Positions 33,614 to 43,127 of a stretch of DNA of 64,000 nucleotides are shown one piece after another. Under the pieces are notes generated by a model that worked only from the letters and a program-made list of their open reading frames with translations, had not been told where the DNA came from and searched no databases. Numbering within the stretch: the stretch's first letter is position 1; each line of letters opens with the position of its first letter. Source of the stretch: an uncultured Acidobacteriaceae bacterium (GTDB lineage: Bacteria; Acidobacteriota; Terriglobia; Terriglobales; Acidobacteriaceae); contig CALFMO010000050.1 of the NCBI GenBank assembly GCA_937879855.1, positions 128,517 through 192,516 on the forward strand, given 5' to 3'. A program made the position numbers and the translations under genes.

Positions 33614-35290
33614 GTGCCCAAGAAAATGCAGAATGCGCGTCCCAGTTCCCGCTGGGACTCTGAGGTCAGGCTGTTGGCCTGGCTTGCGACCTGCGTTTCC
33701 GTCTTTTCATTTCTGTTTTATTTCCAGCGCAGCGAGGTGTTGCTCTATGGCGACGCCGTCGCGCACATCAACATTGCGCGCCGCGTGTTCGATTCGAAGA
33801 CTCCCGGGCTGCTGCAGTTGGGGACGGTGTGGCTGCCTCTGCCGCACCTGCTCATGATTCCTTTCCTGATCTCCGATGAAATGTGGCGGCGGGGGGTCGG
33901 GGGTTCGATTCCGTCGATGGTGGCGTATCTGTTTGGCGTCATCGGGATGTTCCGGTTGGTTCGAAGTGTTCTCCCTCCCGGCGTTGAACCCGACGCCGCC
34001 GCGCGCGTTGCCGCGTGGATCGCGGCATTTGTGTACGCGGCGAATCCCAACCTGATTTATCTGCAGACGACTGCAATGGGCGAGGCGATCTACCTGGCGC
34101 TTTTCGTCTGGGCCGTCGTGTACTTCGGCGAGTGGATGTGCCGGGATTCGAGTGCCTTGACGAAATGCGGTTTATGCCTGGCGGCGGCATGCTTGACGCG
34201 CTATGACGGATGGTTTCTCGCGGCGGCGATCACCACAGCGGTTGTATGGTTCAGCGTGCGCTCTGGCACGCAAGACGCTGGTGCACCACGGTCGCCGCGA
34301 GCAGCACTGGCCAAGTTCGTTTTAATTGCGGCCGCCGCACCGTTGCTATGGCTGGCCTACAACGGAATCGTTTATCGGAATCCGCTGGAGTTTGCGAACG
34401 GGCCTTATTCGGCGAAGGCGATCGAACGGAGATCTCAGAATTCGGGAAGCCCGGGCCATCCGGGCAGTGGCAATCTAGTGCTGGCAGGTATGTATTTTCT
34501 AAAATCGGCGGAGGACAACCTCGGCGAAAATGCATGGTTGCAGCGGACGTGGGTTTTACTTGCGGTTGTGGGCGTGGTGGTTGCGTCGAGGCTAAAGGTC
34601 GACGTAACTCTACCTGGAGAGCTTTCTCCTCGCCCGTGGGCGCCGCTGCTTCTATTGCTTGTTCCACTGCCTTTCTATGCTTTGTCGGTGGCCTACGGGG
34701 GCGTCCCAATTTTTATTCCACAATGGTGGCCCTTCTCGCATTACAACGTGCGATATGGATTGCAGTTGCTGCCGGCTTTCGCGGCGGCGATGGGGATCAT
34801 CGTGCATCAAGTCATACGCGCGCAACAGTGGAACCTGCGGCTGCGCGTGGCGTGCGTGGTGGGTGTGTTAGCACTGGTCACCGCGAGTTACATCTCAATC
34901 TGGCGCGACACTCCGGTCTCATTGAAGGAGGCGCAAGTCAACATGCGCACGCGGAATCAGCTTGAAGCGCAAGTCGCGATCTGGCTTCGAAAGTTGCCTT
35001 CCGATTCCACTCTACTGATGTATCTGGGCGACCATGTCGGCGCATTACAGCAAGCCGGGATTCCGCTCAAGCGCGTGATCAATGAAGGCAATCACCGGGT
35101 GTGGAAACAGCCCACTGATCCAGATGGTCTCTGGGAACGTGCTCTAGCGGACCCCGCGCGTTATGCCGATTATGTAGTTGCGTTCGAAGGCGACAGCGTC
35201 TGGCAAGCTGTACAGCCGCGGCATTTGCAAGCCTTAGTGGAAATTCACGTTACAGGACAAGCGCGCGCTGTCCTCTACCGCGTGCGGTAA
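33614..35290 (+). CDS. Multi-pass membrane glycosyltransferase-like protein
   Basis: 558 residues with about 10 hydrophobic segments. The early loop LLYGDAVAHINIARRVFDS carries an acidic DA-x-AH motif like the first loop of GT-C mannosyltransferases (GT39/ArnT type), followed by LGTVWLPLPHLLMIPF. A soluble C-terminal part lies outside the membrane. It probably uses a polyprenyl-phosphate sugar donor (family inference). GTG at 33614 or ATG at 33626 may start it. The protein at 47422-48990 is similar in plan but not obviously close in sequence. Confidence 0.7.
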   Translation: MPKKMQNARPSSRWDSEVRLLAWLATCVSVFSFLFYFQRSEVLLYGDAVAHINIARRVFDSKTPGLLQLGTVWLPLPHLLMIPFLISDEMWRRGVGGSIPSMVAYLFGVIGMFRLVRSVLPPGVEPDAAARVAAWIAAFVYAANPNLIYLQTTAMGEAIYLALFVWAVVYFGEWMCRDSSALTKCGLCLAAACLTRYDGWFLAAAITTAVVWFSVRSGTQDAGAPRSPRAALAKFVLIAAAAPLLWLAYNGIVYRNPLEFANGPYSAKAIERRSQNSGSPGHPGSGNLVLAGMYFLKSAEDNLGENAWLQRTWVLLAVVGVVVASRLKVDVTLPGELSPRPWAPLLLLLVPLPFYALSVAYGGVPIFIPQWWPFSHYNVRYGLQLLPAFAAAMGIIVHQVIRAQQWNLRLRVACVVGVLALVTASYISIWRDTPVSLKEAQVNMRTRNQLEAQVAIWLRKLPSDSTLLMYLGDHVGALQQAGIPLKRVINEGNHRVWKQPTDPDGLWERALADPARYADYVVAFEGDSVWQAVQPRHLQALVEIHVTGQARAVLYRVR

Positions 35291-35369
35291 TCAGGCAGGT
35301 AACGCGGCAGCCCGCAGGTCGGATGATAAAATCCGCATCGAAGCTTGGTTCGTGCAGGTGCGCGACACG

Positions 35370-36074
35370 ATGACCTGGCAACATTTTGTCAATTTGCTGC
35401 ACGGGGAAATGGCGAGCGGAGTGGTTGGCAGTTCGCTCACGCGCGTGGTATTGGCAGCGATTCTTGGCGGCCTGATCGGACTGGAGCGGGAGTTCAAGCA
35501 CCGGGCAGCCGGCTTGCGCACGAATATGTTTATTTGTTTCGGCGCGGCCATGTTCACCTTGCTTTCCGAGAGGCTTGCGGGTGTGCCCTCAGACGCGGCC
35601 AGAATTGCCGCGCAAATTATTCCGGGCATCGGCTTCATCGGTGCGGGCTCGATTCTGCACACTCGCGGTCTGACCACCGGCTTGACAACAGCAGCCACTC
35701 TCTTCGTAGTCGCATCGGTGGGAATGGCCGCGGGTGGCGGTCTTTACTTGACCGCGGTGTTCGCCACCGGCCTGGTGCTGCTGGCATTATTTTTTCTGGG
35801 GCACATGGAAGAAACTTTCAACATCAAGCTGTTGATGAACAGTTACGAGGTGACCGGGGCCAGCGTCGAAGAAATCAGCACCGAGATCAACCGCATTCTG
35901 GAAAGTCGCCACCGCCTGATGAAGAACGTCTGCAGCGGGAACACGGACCAGCACGTCCGCTTGCAATTCGATGTGGAGGGCTGCAGCCGCGATCAGAAAG
36001 AATTACTGCAGCAATTAAAAGCCTCGAAAATACTGCTCAGCGCGACCTCGCTTGGGCGGGTGGACCACGAGTGA
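35370..36074 (+). CDS. MgtC/SapB family membrane protein
   Basis: 234 residues. The N-terminal membrane domain contains the family hallmark LGGLIGLEREFKHRAAGLRT and then IIPGIGFIGAGSIL and GLTTGLTTAATLFVVASVG, four to five helices. The C-terminal ~85 residues form a small ACT-like cytoplasmic domain. MgtC proteins affect magnesium homeostasis and ATP synthase in Salmonella; the role here is unknown. The ATG at 35370 is used (a GTG at 35352 is possible). Its stop overlaps the next start (GTGA). Confidence 0.86.
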   Translation: MTWQHFVNLLHGEMASGVVGSSLTRVVLAAILGGLIGLEREFKHRAAGLRTNMFICFGAAMFTLLSERLAGVPSDAARIAAQIIPGIGFIGAGSILHTRGLTTGLTTAATLFVVASVGMAAGGGLYLTAVFATGLVLLALFFLGHMEETFNIKLLMNSYEVTGASVEEISTEINRILESRHRLMKNVCSGNTDQHVRLQFDVEGCSRDQKELLQQLKASKILLSATSLGRVDHE

Positions 36075-36877
36075 GCTCGGGCGTGCGCACAATTCCCTTC
36101 GTGAAGGCCAGCGCCTGCGGGAATGATTTCTTATTGATCGATTTTTCACTGGCTCCGAGCGAGGCAGACATTCACATTTTTACGCAGCGCATCTGCGATC
36201 GCCATGAAGGCGTGGGCGCGGACGGCGTAGAGTGGATGGTGCCCCATCGTTCCGCAGATGTCGAAATCCGGCTGATCAACGGCGATGGTTCTGAAGCGGA
36301 GATTTCCGGCAACGGCACCCGCTGTGTCGCTGCATACTTGTGCGCGGAGCAGGGGAAAGAGAAGATTACGATCCAAACCGGGGCAGGTCTGAAGACTTGC
36401 ACCCTGACTTCGCGCAGCGATTGGGAGTACGAGTTTGAAATTGAAATGGGTGAAGCTGTGGTCGACAAGGAACTCTCGGTGAAGACGCGCAGCGGGGAAG
36501 TGCGAGGGATTCCGGTGTCGATGGGCAATCCTCACTATGTCGTCTTTGTTCCTGAGTTTGCGGCGGACTGGCAGGCACGGGCGGCAGAAATCCAGCGCAG
36601 TCCGCAATTCCAACACGGTGTGAACGTTGAATTCGTTGCGGTCGATGGCAAGCACGATCTGCGAGCGCGGTTTTTTGAGCGTGGCGCTGGGGAAACGCAA
36701 AGTTCCGGCACTGGCAGTTGCGCGTCCGCGGCGGCGGCGATGGTGACGGGGCGGGCGGATTCTCCCGTTAAAATCCACGCCCCGGGCGGCACTCAAACGG
36801 TACGTACGGAAAACAAAACGATTTTTTTGCGCGGTCCGGCGCGGCTGGTCTGCCGGGGAGACTTCTTTCTGAGTTGA
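36071..36877 (+). CDS. dapF: Diaminopimelate epimerase homologue lacking both catalytic cysteines
   Basis: 268 residues from the GTG at 36071, which overlaps the mgtC stop. The fold and binding motifs of DapF are present: CGNDFLLIDFS, INGDGSEAE, MGNPH at 151-155 and FFERGAGET. At the two positions of the catalytic thiols the usual CGNG and ACGTG blocks read ISGNGTRC and SSGTGSCA, so Ser79 and Ser212 replace both cysteines. Two-base racemisation by the classical mechanism is therefore doubtful. It may bind LL/DL-DAP without racemising it, or catalyse a different reaction. The next genes handle murein tripeptides. Confidence 0.8.
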   Translation: MSSGVRTIPFVKASACGNDFLLIDFSLAPSEADIHIFTQRICDRHEGVGADGVEWMVPHRSADVEIRLINGDGSEAEISGNGTRCVAAYLCAEQGKEKITIQTGAGLKTCTLTSRSDWEYEFEIEMGEAVVDKELSVKTRSGEVRGIPVSMGNPHYVVFVPEFAADWQARAAEIQRSPQFQHGVNVEFVAVDGKHDLRARFFERGAGETQSSGTGSCASAAAAMVTGRADSPVKIHAPGGTQTVRTENKTIFLRGPARLVCRGDFFLS

Positions 36878-37054
36878 ATTAAGGATGAGAACGATCGACA
36901 GATGTGTTCCCGCGCCGCCGCTGTAAGAACGTGCATAGGTCCTTCGCGGCAAAGAGCGCCGCTCAGGATGACAAGTTTTGATTTAGCTGAAAGCTGATGG
37001 CTGAGAGCTGACGGCTAATTCGAGTTGCTTCGTCTGTCGCTGCAGCCTTGGACC

Positions 37055-38002
37055 ATGTCTCCTTCGAGCCGTCAACTCGTGAAAGCTCCCGCCCTTCGAC
37101 CCGGCGATACCGTAGGCATCGTTGCGCCCGCCAGCAACATCAAGCGGACTGAATTGGATGCCGGTTGCGAAGCCTTGCAGCGTGCGGGATACCGGCCGTT
37201 TTATTTCGATTCGATTCTGGAGCAGGATCTTTATTTTGCTGGATCAGCAGAGCGAAGAGCGCGCGAGCTTGAAGAAATGTTTGTGCGTGACGATGTGCGA
37301 GCGATCGTGTGTGCGCGCGGTGGCTATGGCGCGAACTATCTGCTGCGCGAACTTGACCTGGAAAAGATCAGGGAGCGTCCAAAGATTTTTGTCGGCTACA
37401 GCGATGTCACCACACTACTGACGCATTTTGTAGATGCCGCTGGCTTCGTCACTTTCCACGGACCGATGGCGGCAAAGGACTGGTCACATCAAGACGGTGT
37501 CGAGTTCGGCTCTTGGCAGGCGGCCATGTCGGGGCTGATGCCCTGGGACGTGGCTCTGGGCGCGGGAGTCAGCGGCTTGGTCGAGGGCGACGGCGAAGGA
37601 GTCTTATATGGCGGATGCCTGTCGATCCTGGTCGCCTCGCTGGGCACGCCCTATGCAATCAAGACGGCGGGCACGATTTTGTTCTTTGAGGATCTTGCCG
37701 CCAAGCCTTACCAGATCGACCGCATGCTGATGCAACTGAAACTCGGAGGACAACTCGACGCGGTGCGCGGCATCGTCTTTGGAGAAATGGTCGACTGCGT
37801 GCAGAACGCGGCTCAACCTTACACTCTCCAAGAAGTAGTGACTCGAATTGTCGGAGGCCTGGGAGTGCCCGTTGCCTACGGTGTGCGCTCGGGGCATGTT
37901 ACGTCGAGGAACATCACACTTCCGTTTGGAGTTCGAGCAAAATTGACGGTGCGAGGCGGACAGGTCGCGTTGAAGATATTGGAAGCAGCGGTTACATCTT
38001 GA
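37055..38002 (+). CDS. ldcA: LD-carboxypeptidase (S66 family)
   Basis: 315 residues. It should remove the terminal D-Ala from murein tetrapeptides in the cytoplasm. GDTVGIVAPAS starts the fold, CARGGYGANYLL carries the usual R-G-G-Y-G block, GYSDVTTLL holds the nucleophile region, and a late GVRSGHVTSRNITLPFG supplies the catalytic histidine. The usual Ser in RGGYG(S/G) proteins precedes the DVT block. ATG at 37055 is used instead of a TTG 30 bases upstream. The gene lies 34 bases before mpl. Confidence 0.88.
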   Translation: MSPSSRQLVKAPALRPGDTVGIVAPASNIKRTELDAGCEALQRAGYRPFYFDSILEQDLYFAGSAERRARELEEMFVRDDVRAIVCARGGYGANYLLRELDLEKIRERPKIFVGYSDVTTLLTHFVDAAGFVTFHGPMAAKDWSHQDGVEFGSWQAAMSGLMPWDVALGAGVSGLVEGDGEGVLYGGCLSILVASLGTPYAIKTAGTILFFEDLAAKPYQIDRMLMQLKLGGQLDAVRGIVFGEMVDCVQNAAQPYTLQEVVTRIVGGLGVPVAYGVRSGHVTSRNITLPFGVRAKLTVRGGQVALKILEAAVTS

Positions 38003-38036
38003 GCGGACGGTTGGAGATCCTCGAATCGCAGACGAA

Positions 38037-39476
38037 ATGAATCAGAAAAAACATATTCACCTGATTGGCATATGTGGCACGGCGATGGCGTCGCTGGCAG
38101 GAATGCTGAAGCTGCGTGGGTTTCACGTGACGGGCTCCGACGCCGCTGCATATCCCCCGATGTCGGACTTTTTGCGCGGGTTGGATATTCCCGTGGCGCA
38201 GCCATTCGATGCCAAGAATCTTGATCCCAGGCCCGATCTGGTGGTGGTGGGCAATGCGATGTCCAGAGGGAACGTGGAACTGGAGCACGTGCTCGACCAG
38301 CGTATTCCGTTCTGTTCTTTGCCGCAGTTGTTGCACGACGAATTTCTTCGCGGCAAAGAAGTGCTGGTCGTGGCTGGAACGCACGGGAAGACTACAACAA
38401 CGTCGATGCTCGCTTGGATCTTCGACTCCGCGGGACTCGAACCGTCTTTCCTTATTGGCGGCATCGCGGAAAATTTTGGTTCGAGCTTTCATCTCGGCGC
38501 GGGAAAGCATTTCATTCTGGAGGGCGATGAGTACGACACGGCTTTCTTCGATAAGGGGCCGAAGTTCCTGCACTACTTTCCTGACGCGGTAATCCTCACC
38601 TCGGTCGAGTTTGATCACGCCGACATTTACAAAGATCTTGATGCTGTGGAGACCGCGTTCAAGCGGCTGGTAAACCTGATCCCGCGCCGGGGAAGAATCG
38701 TAGCCTTCGACGGCGTTGTTGGCGATGCGGCCGAAAGTCCAAGCCTGGAGCGCTGTTTGGCGAAGGCATTCTGCCCGGTGGAACGCTACGGCGCCGGGCC
38801 CCATGCGAACTGGAAGGTCACGAACCTGCGCCTTGAGCCTACGCGCACTTCCTGGACCGTGCTGCATGACGATAAGCCCTGGGCCGATCTCGAGTTTGCG
38901 CTGGGCGGCGAGTACAACGTGTGGAATGCGACCGCTGCGGCAGCTTTGGCGGCGTCGTGTGAGATTCCGAAAGATGCGATCGCCGCAGCACTGAAAACTT
39001 TCAAGAGCGTGAAACGAAGACTCGAGGTGAAGGCGCAGGTGAACGGCATCACCATCATCGACGACTTCGCGCACCATCCCACGGCCATTGCGGGAACGCT
39101 GAAAGCGCTGCGGGCGCGCTATCCCGGCGCGCGGCTGTGGGCAATTCTGGAGCCGCGCTCGAACACGCTGCGTCGCCGGGTCTTGCAAAACGACTTGGCG
39201 CGCAGCCTGTCTGAAGCCGATGAAGTGATCGTGGCAGGCGTGTTCCGTTCGGAAGCTGTTCCGGAAAACGAGCGCCTGGAGTTGTCCGCCCTCGCCGCAG
39301 AGATTGGGCGCAACGGCCGGCAGGCGCGCCTTCTGCAAGATGCGGACGCTATCGTGCAGACCGCCGCTCCAGAGATGCGCAGCGGCGATGTGGTCGCGAT
39401 CCTCTCCAATGGTGGGTTCGGTGGAATCTACGAAAAGCTGCCGGCGCGCCTGCGGGAACTGGCGGGGAAGCGATGA
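38037..39476 (+). CDS. mpl: UDP-MurNAc:murein-tripeptide ligase
   Basis: 479 residues. It ligates recycled L-Ala-gamma-D-Glu-meso-DAP to UDP-MurNAc. Mur ligase signs: HLIGICGTAMASLAGML, GTHGKTTTTSMLAW (P-loop), ILEGDEYDTAFFDKGPKF (Mpl-type rather than MurC) and IIDDFAHHPTAI. Together with the LD-carboxypeptidase upstream it makes a coherent murein-recycling pair. The stop overlaps the next start by ATGA. Confidence 0.94.
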   Translation: MNQKKHIHLIGICGTAMASLAGMLKLRGFHVTGSDAAAYPPMSDFLRGLDIPVAQPFDAKNLDPRPDLVVVGNAMSRGNVELEHVLDQRIPFCSLPQLLHDEFLRGKEVLVVAGTHGKTTTTSMLAWIFDSAGLEPSFLIGGIAENFGSSFHLGAGKHFILEGDEYDTAFFDKGPKFLHYFPDAVILTSVEFDHADIYKDLDAVETAFKRLVNLIPRRGRIVAFDGVVGDAAESPSLERCLAKAFCPVERYGAGPHANWKVTNLRLEPTRTSWTVLHDDKPWADLEFALGGEYNVWNATAAAALAASCEIPKDAIAAALKTFKSVKRRLEVKAQVNGITIIDDFAHHPTAIAGTLKALRARYPGARLWAILEPRSNTLRRRVLQNDLARSLSEADEVIVAGVFRSEAVPENERLELSALAAEIGRNGRQARLLQDADAIVQTAAPEMRSGDVVAILSNGGFGGIYEKLPARLRELAGKR

Positions 39477-41329
39477 AGCTTTCTCCTGCTCTGGGCCGCG
39501 CGGTGCGGCTCGCATTCTGTTTTGCGATTGTTGCCCTGTCGTCGGGCGCAATCGCGCAGTCAACCGCTTCGATTGCGTACACGATATCGCTCGCGTCGCC
39601 GGAGAAGCATCTGGTGGAGGTGCAAATCTTCCTGCCCGAAGGGGCTGCGCAGCGTGATCTACAGTTGCCGGTTTGGAATGCGCTCTATCAGGTTCGCGAT
39701 TTCGCGCAGTATGTGAACTGGGTCTACGCCAAGGATCGTTCCGGGAATCCGCTCGCAGTGCGCCAAGTCAACGGGAGCCGCTGGCAGATTCAAAGCGCAG
39801 AGCGCGGCGCCATCGTGGAATATGAGATCTACGTCGACCAGCCTGGACCTTTCAACGCACAGCTGAACTCGCATCACGCATTTTTCAATCTGGCTGAGAT
39901 TCTGATGTATCCGGTGGACGCGCGTTCTACCCATGTGAACGTGCGTTTCAGCCAGGTTCCCGAGGGATGGCATATTGCCACTCCTCTCACATTGACATCC
40001 AGCGGCGAGTTCACGGCCACGAACTACGATCGGCTGGTCGATTCTCCGGTTGAGATGAGTAACTTTCAGGAGTCGGACTTCGACGAGGGCGCGGCACACT
40101 ACCGCGTGATCGTCGATGCCGACGCCGCGGACTACGACATGGCAAAGATTGTGGCCGCGCTCCACAAGATCGTCGTCGCCGCGACCAGTTGGATGAACGA
40201 CCGGCCATACGACACTTACACATTCATTTATCACTTTCCGCACGGCCCGGCGGGGGGCGGCATGGAACACGCGTTCTCGACCGCCATCGATGTGAATGCC
40301 GAGGCGATGAAGAGGTCTTTGGATGCGCTGACCGGCGTCACCGCCCACGAATTTTTCCACTTGTGGAACGTCAAGCGGATTCGGCCACAGTCGCTCGAGC
40401 CGGTGGATTACACGAAAGAAAATTACACGCGGGCGCTTTGGTTCAGTGAAGGCGTCACCAGCACTGCTGAGGCAACGATTCAGTTGCGCGCCGGCCTGCT
40501 GGATGAGCGGCAGTATCTTTACCGGCTCGGCGAACAGATTACGGAGCTCGAGCAGCGTCCGGCGCACCTCACGCAGTCGGCGGAAGAGTCGAGCCTCGAT
40601 GCCTGGCTCGAGGGGTACGGCTATTATCACCGGCCTGATCGCAGCGTATCCTACTACAACAAGGGGGATCTACTCGGGGTCATGCTCGATCTTGCGGTGC
40701 GCGACGCGAGCCATGGGCGTGCGTCGCTGCGCGAGGTCATGCAATGGATGAATGAGAACTACGCCCGGCGGGGCCGGTTCTTCAACGATTCCGAAGGCGT
40801 GCGCGAGGCCGCCGAGGCCGTCAGCCAGGCGGATTTAAGTTCGTTCTTCGGCAAATATGTGGCCGGGACCGAAGAAATCCCCTGGAACGATTTTTTTCGC
40901 TCGGTCGGATTGCGGGTGGAGGCAATTCCGAACACGGTGACGGACGCGGGTTTTACGGCATCGCGCAACTTCGATGGTCCCATGACCGTAGGAGACGTTA
41001 CGGCAGGCAGCGAGGCCGAGCGTGCCGGCCTCCGCGTGGGCGATGTCATCGTTGAACTGCAAGGCATGAGTGTTGGTCAGGAGAGTCGCGAGGAGCTAGC
41101 GCGGCTGAATCCCGGCGATACGGTTACTGTGAGAGTTCGTTCCCGGCGCGGCGGAGATCGCGAACTGAAGTGGAAGGTCGGCAGCCGGCAGGAAATTTCG
41201 CACCAAGTGATGGACCTCGACGAAGTCACTCCCGCGCAACGGGCGCGCCGCCAGTCATGGCTACGAGGCGAAGCGCAAGGCGCGGCCCAAAGAACGCCCG
41301 CAGCTGCAGGATCGGAAAAAGGAAAATGA
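39473..41329 (+). CDS. M61 family peptidase with PDZ domain
   Basis: 618 residues with a signal peptide (cleavage near AIAQ). The N-terminal beta domain precedes the thermolysin-like domain with TAHEFFHLWNVKRIRP (HExxH) and ALWFSEGVTST (third ligand E), the M61 glycyl-aminopeptidase pattern. A PDZ domain follows (GDVTAGSEAERAGLRVGDVIVELQG, about 505-570). It probably works in the periplasm on small or disordered peptides. It is translationally coupled to mpl on one side and plsC on the other by ATGA overlaps. Confidence 0.9.
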   Translation: MKLSPALGRAVRLAFCFAIVALSSGAIAQSTASIAYTISLASPEKHLVEVQIFLPEGAAQRDLQLPVWNALYQVRDFAQYVNWVYAKDRSGNPLAVRQVNGSRWQIQSAERGAIVEYEIYVDQPGPFNAQLNSHHAFFNLAEILMYPVDARSTHVNVRFSQVPEGWHIATPLTLTSSGEFTATNYDRLVDSPVEMSNFQESDFDEGAAHYRVIVDADAADYDMAKIVAALHKIVVAATSWMNDRPYDTYTFIYHFPHGPAGGGMEHAFSTAIDVNAEAMKRSLDALTGVTAHEFFHLWNVKRIRPQSLEPVDYTKENYTRALWFSEGVTSTAEATIQLRAGLLDERQYLYRLGEQITELEQRPAHLTQSAEESSLDAWLEGYGYYHRPDRSVSYYNKGDLLGVMLDLAVRDASHGRASLREVMQWMNENYARRGRFFNDSEGVREAAEAVSQADLSSFFGKYVAGTEEIPWNDFFRSVGLRVEAIPNTVTDAGFTASRNFDGPMTVGDVTAGSEAERAGLRVGDVIVELQGMSVGQESREELARLNPGDTVTVRVRSRRGGDRELKWKVGSRQEISHQVMDLDEVTPAQRARRQSWLRGEAQGAAQRTPAAAGSEKGK

Positions 41330-42090
41330 TTCGCACCATCGTCATGCTGATCTTCTGGGTGCTGGCCGCTCCGTTGGCTGCGATTATCGGCTTCACCGCA
41401 AGTTTCATCATGGGAGATGTCCGCGTGCTGTACCGGTTGTTTATGTGGGGCGCATGGGCGGGCGTGTGGATCACAGGCGTGCGTGTAGAAACCGTCGGAC
41501 TCGATCAGTTCGACCACTCGCGCAGTTACATTTTCATGACGAATCACGTTTCGAATCTGGATCCCCCGATTCAAGTTCCGCTCATTCCCCGGCGCACGTC
41601 CGTGCTGGTGAAAAAAGAATTATTCAAGGTTCCAATTCTGGGTCGCGCGATGCGCATGGGGTCGCTGGTGCCCGTGGACCGCGGAAATCGCGACGCCGGG
41701 ATCGAAGCCGTCCGCGCCGCGAAGGCGGTTATCGTGGAGGAAGGCGTCAACATGACCATCTATGTCGAAGGCAAGCGCTCGTTCGATGGCAAGTTGCTTC
41801 CGTTCAAGAAAGGACCGTTTTATCTGGCGATGGAGTGCGGCGTTCCGGTAATCCCAATTACGATTGTCGGCACGCACTACGCGATGCCGAAGGCGAGATT
41901 CTCCATCCGGCCAGGGCTGGTGAAAGTTATTTTTCATTCGCCGATTGAGGCGAAGGATTTCGTCAGCCGGGATTGCCTGATGCAAAAGGTGCGTGCCGCT
42001 ATCGAAAGCGGTTTGCCGGAAGAGTATCGCCAACCGGCATCGTCTCCGGCGCAGCACATTGAGCCGGAGGGAGGAACGGCATACGCCTGA
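41326..42090 (+). CDS. plsC: 1-acyl-sn-glycerol-3-phosphate acyltransferase
   Basis: 254 residues. One N-terminal membrane segment (IVMLIFWVLAAPLAAIIGF). The acyltransferase motifs follow: NHVSNLDPP (H-x4-D), then a GSLVPVDRGNRDAG block and YVEGKRSFDG (variant of the usual FPEGTRS), and VPVIPITIVG. It makes phosphatidic acid. The ATG overlaps the M61 stop (ATGA), and lpxD lies downstream on the opposite strand. Confidence 0.88.
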   Translation: MIRTIVMLIFWVLAAPLAAIIGFTASFIMGDVRVLYRLFMWGAWAGVWITGVRVETVGLDQFDHSRSYIFMTNHVSNLDPPIQVPLIPRRTSVLVKKELFKVPILGRAMRMGSLVPVDRGNRDAGIEAVRAAKAVIVEEGVNMTIYVEGKRSFDGKLLPFKKGPFYLAMECGVPVIPITIVGTHYAMPKARFSIRPGLVKVIFHSPIEAKDFVSRDCLMQKVRAAIESGLPEEYRQPASSPAQHIEPEGGTAYA

Positions 42091-42094
42091 AAAT

Positions 42095-42126
42095 TCCTCC
42101 GTGAACCCTGTGTTCTCTGTGGTTAT
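42095..42126 (+). repeat. Short dispersed CTCTGTG-type intergenic repeat
   Basis: TTCCTCCGTGAACCCTGTGT continuing as TCTCTGTGGTTA, a relative of 4912-4942. It occupies the convergent plsC/lpxD spacer. Confidence 0.45.
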
Positions 42127-43127
42127 TCTTTTGATGCTTTAGTTCGCACCGCCCGTGCGATATCAGGAAGTTTCGGCAAGATCGCCGAATACTTGAGCCA
42201 CAACTTGTGATCGACCGCGGGTGCTCCGCTGACCAGCGCGCCTGCCGCGATGTCATGCGCTACGCCGCTTTGCGGCGTGACGATTGCCGCTTCTCCCACC
42301 TTGCAATGCCCAACCACGCCAACCTGTCCCGTGAGGATCGCCCTATTGCCAATTTCGGTTGAGCCGGCGAGCCCAACCTGCGCGCAGAGCAGTACGTCTT
42401 CCCCGACGTGCGAGCCGTGACCCACCTGCACGAGATTATCGACCTTCACGCCGCGTCCGATACGGGTTTCGCCGACGCTGGCCCGGTCTATGCACGAGTT
42501 GGCTTGGATTTCAACGTCGTCCTCGATGATCACCGGTGCCGGCTGGGGAATTTTGTGCCAGCGTCCCTCGGCCGTCTTGGCGAAGCCAAAGCCGTCGGCG
42601 CCAATCACTACGCCGTTCTGCAAAAGCACGTTGTTGCCGATGCGACAGTTCTCGCGCACTATGGCATGCGCATGCGCAAAAAAATTGTCGCCAATCTTCA
42701 CTCCGGGATAGATGACGGCATGCGCCAGCAGTACGGCATTCGCACCGATCACGACGTCTTCGTCGATGACTACATACGGGCCGATGTGAGCGTTCGCGCC
42801 TATTCGCGCGCTGGGGTGCACGATCGCGGTGGCGTGCAGGCCCGCCCGATAGCGCGGCGGCTGATGAAACAGTTCGAGCGCCCGGGCGAAGCTGAGATAA
42901 GGATTCTTCGCGCGCAACATGGCCGTCGCGATGGCAGGGAAGTCTTCGCCGACGATCACTGCGGAAGCCTTAGTGGAGCGCGCCGCAGCAGCGTACTTGG
43001 GGTTCGATACGAATGTGAGTTCCCCGGGCCCGGCGTGTTCAATGCCGGTGAGGCCGGTGATTTCCGTGTCTGGGGAACCGTTTTCGAGGCGCGCATCGAG
43101 AGTTGAGGCGATGTGAGAGAGTTTCAT
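42123..43127 (-). CDS. lpxD: UDP-3-O-acylglucosamine N-acyltransferase
   Basis: 334 residues. It adds the second acyl chain in lipid A synthesis. A short N-terminal domain (GITGIE-like LTGIEHAGPGELTFVSNPKY) is followed by a left-handed beta helix with many hexapeptides such as IGANAHIGPYVVIDEDVVIG, then the catalytic-histidine region HGSHVGEDVLLCAQVGLAGS. The start at 43127 (MKLSHIASTL) is the normal family start; the long upstream frame is spacer. Its presence supports an LPS-type outer membrane. Confidence 0.93.
   Translation of the reverse strand: MKLSHIASTLDARLENGSPDTEITGLTGIEHAGPGELTFVSNPKYAAAARSTKASAVIVGEDFPAIATAMLRAKNPYLSFARALELFHQPPRYRAGLHATAIVHPSARIGANAHIGPYVVIDEDVVIGANAVLLAHAVIYPGVKIGDNFFAHAHAIVRENCRIGNNVLLQNGVVIGADGFGFAKTAEGRWHKIPQPAPVIIEDDVEIQANSCIDRASVGETRIGRGVKVDNLVQVGHGSHVGEDVLLCAQVGLAGSTEIGNRAILTGQVGVVGHCKVGEAAIVTPQSGVAHDIAAGALVSGAPAVDHKLWLKYSAILPKLPDIARAVRTKASKE

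Noticed and set aside
35345..36070. DapF extended into a fusion with the upstream region
   Set aside because: The extra part is an out-of-frame reading of mgtC; GTG at 36071 overlapping the mgtC stop gives a normal DapF length.
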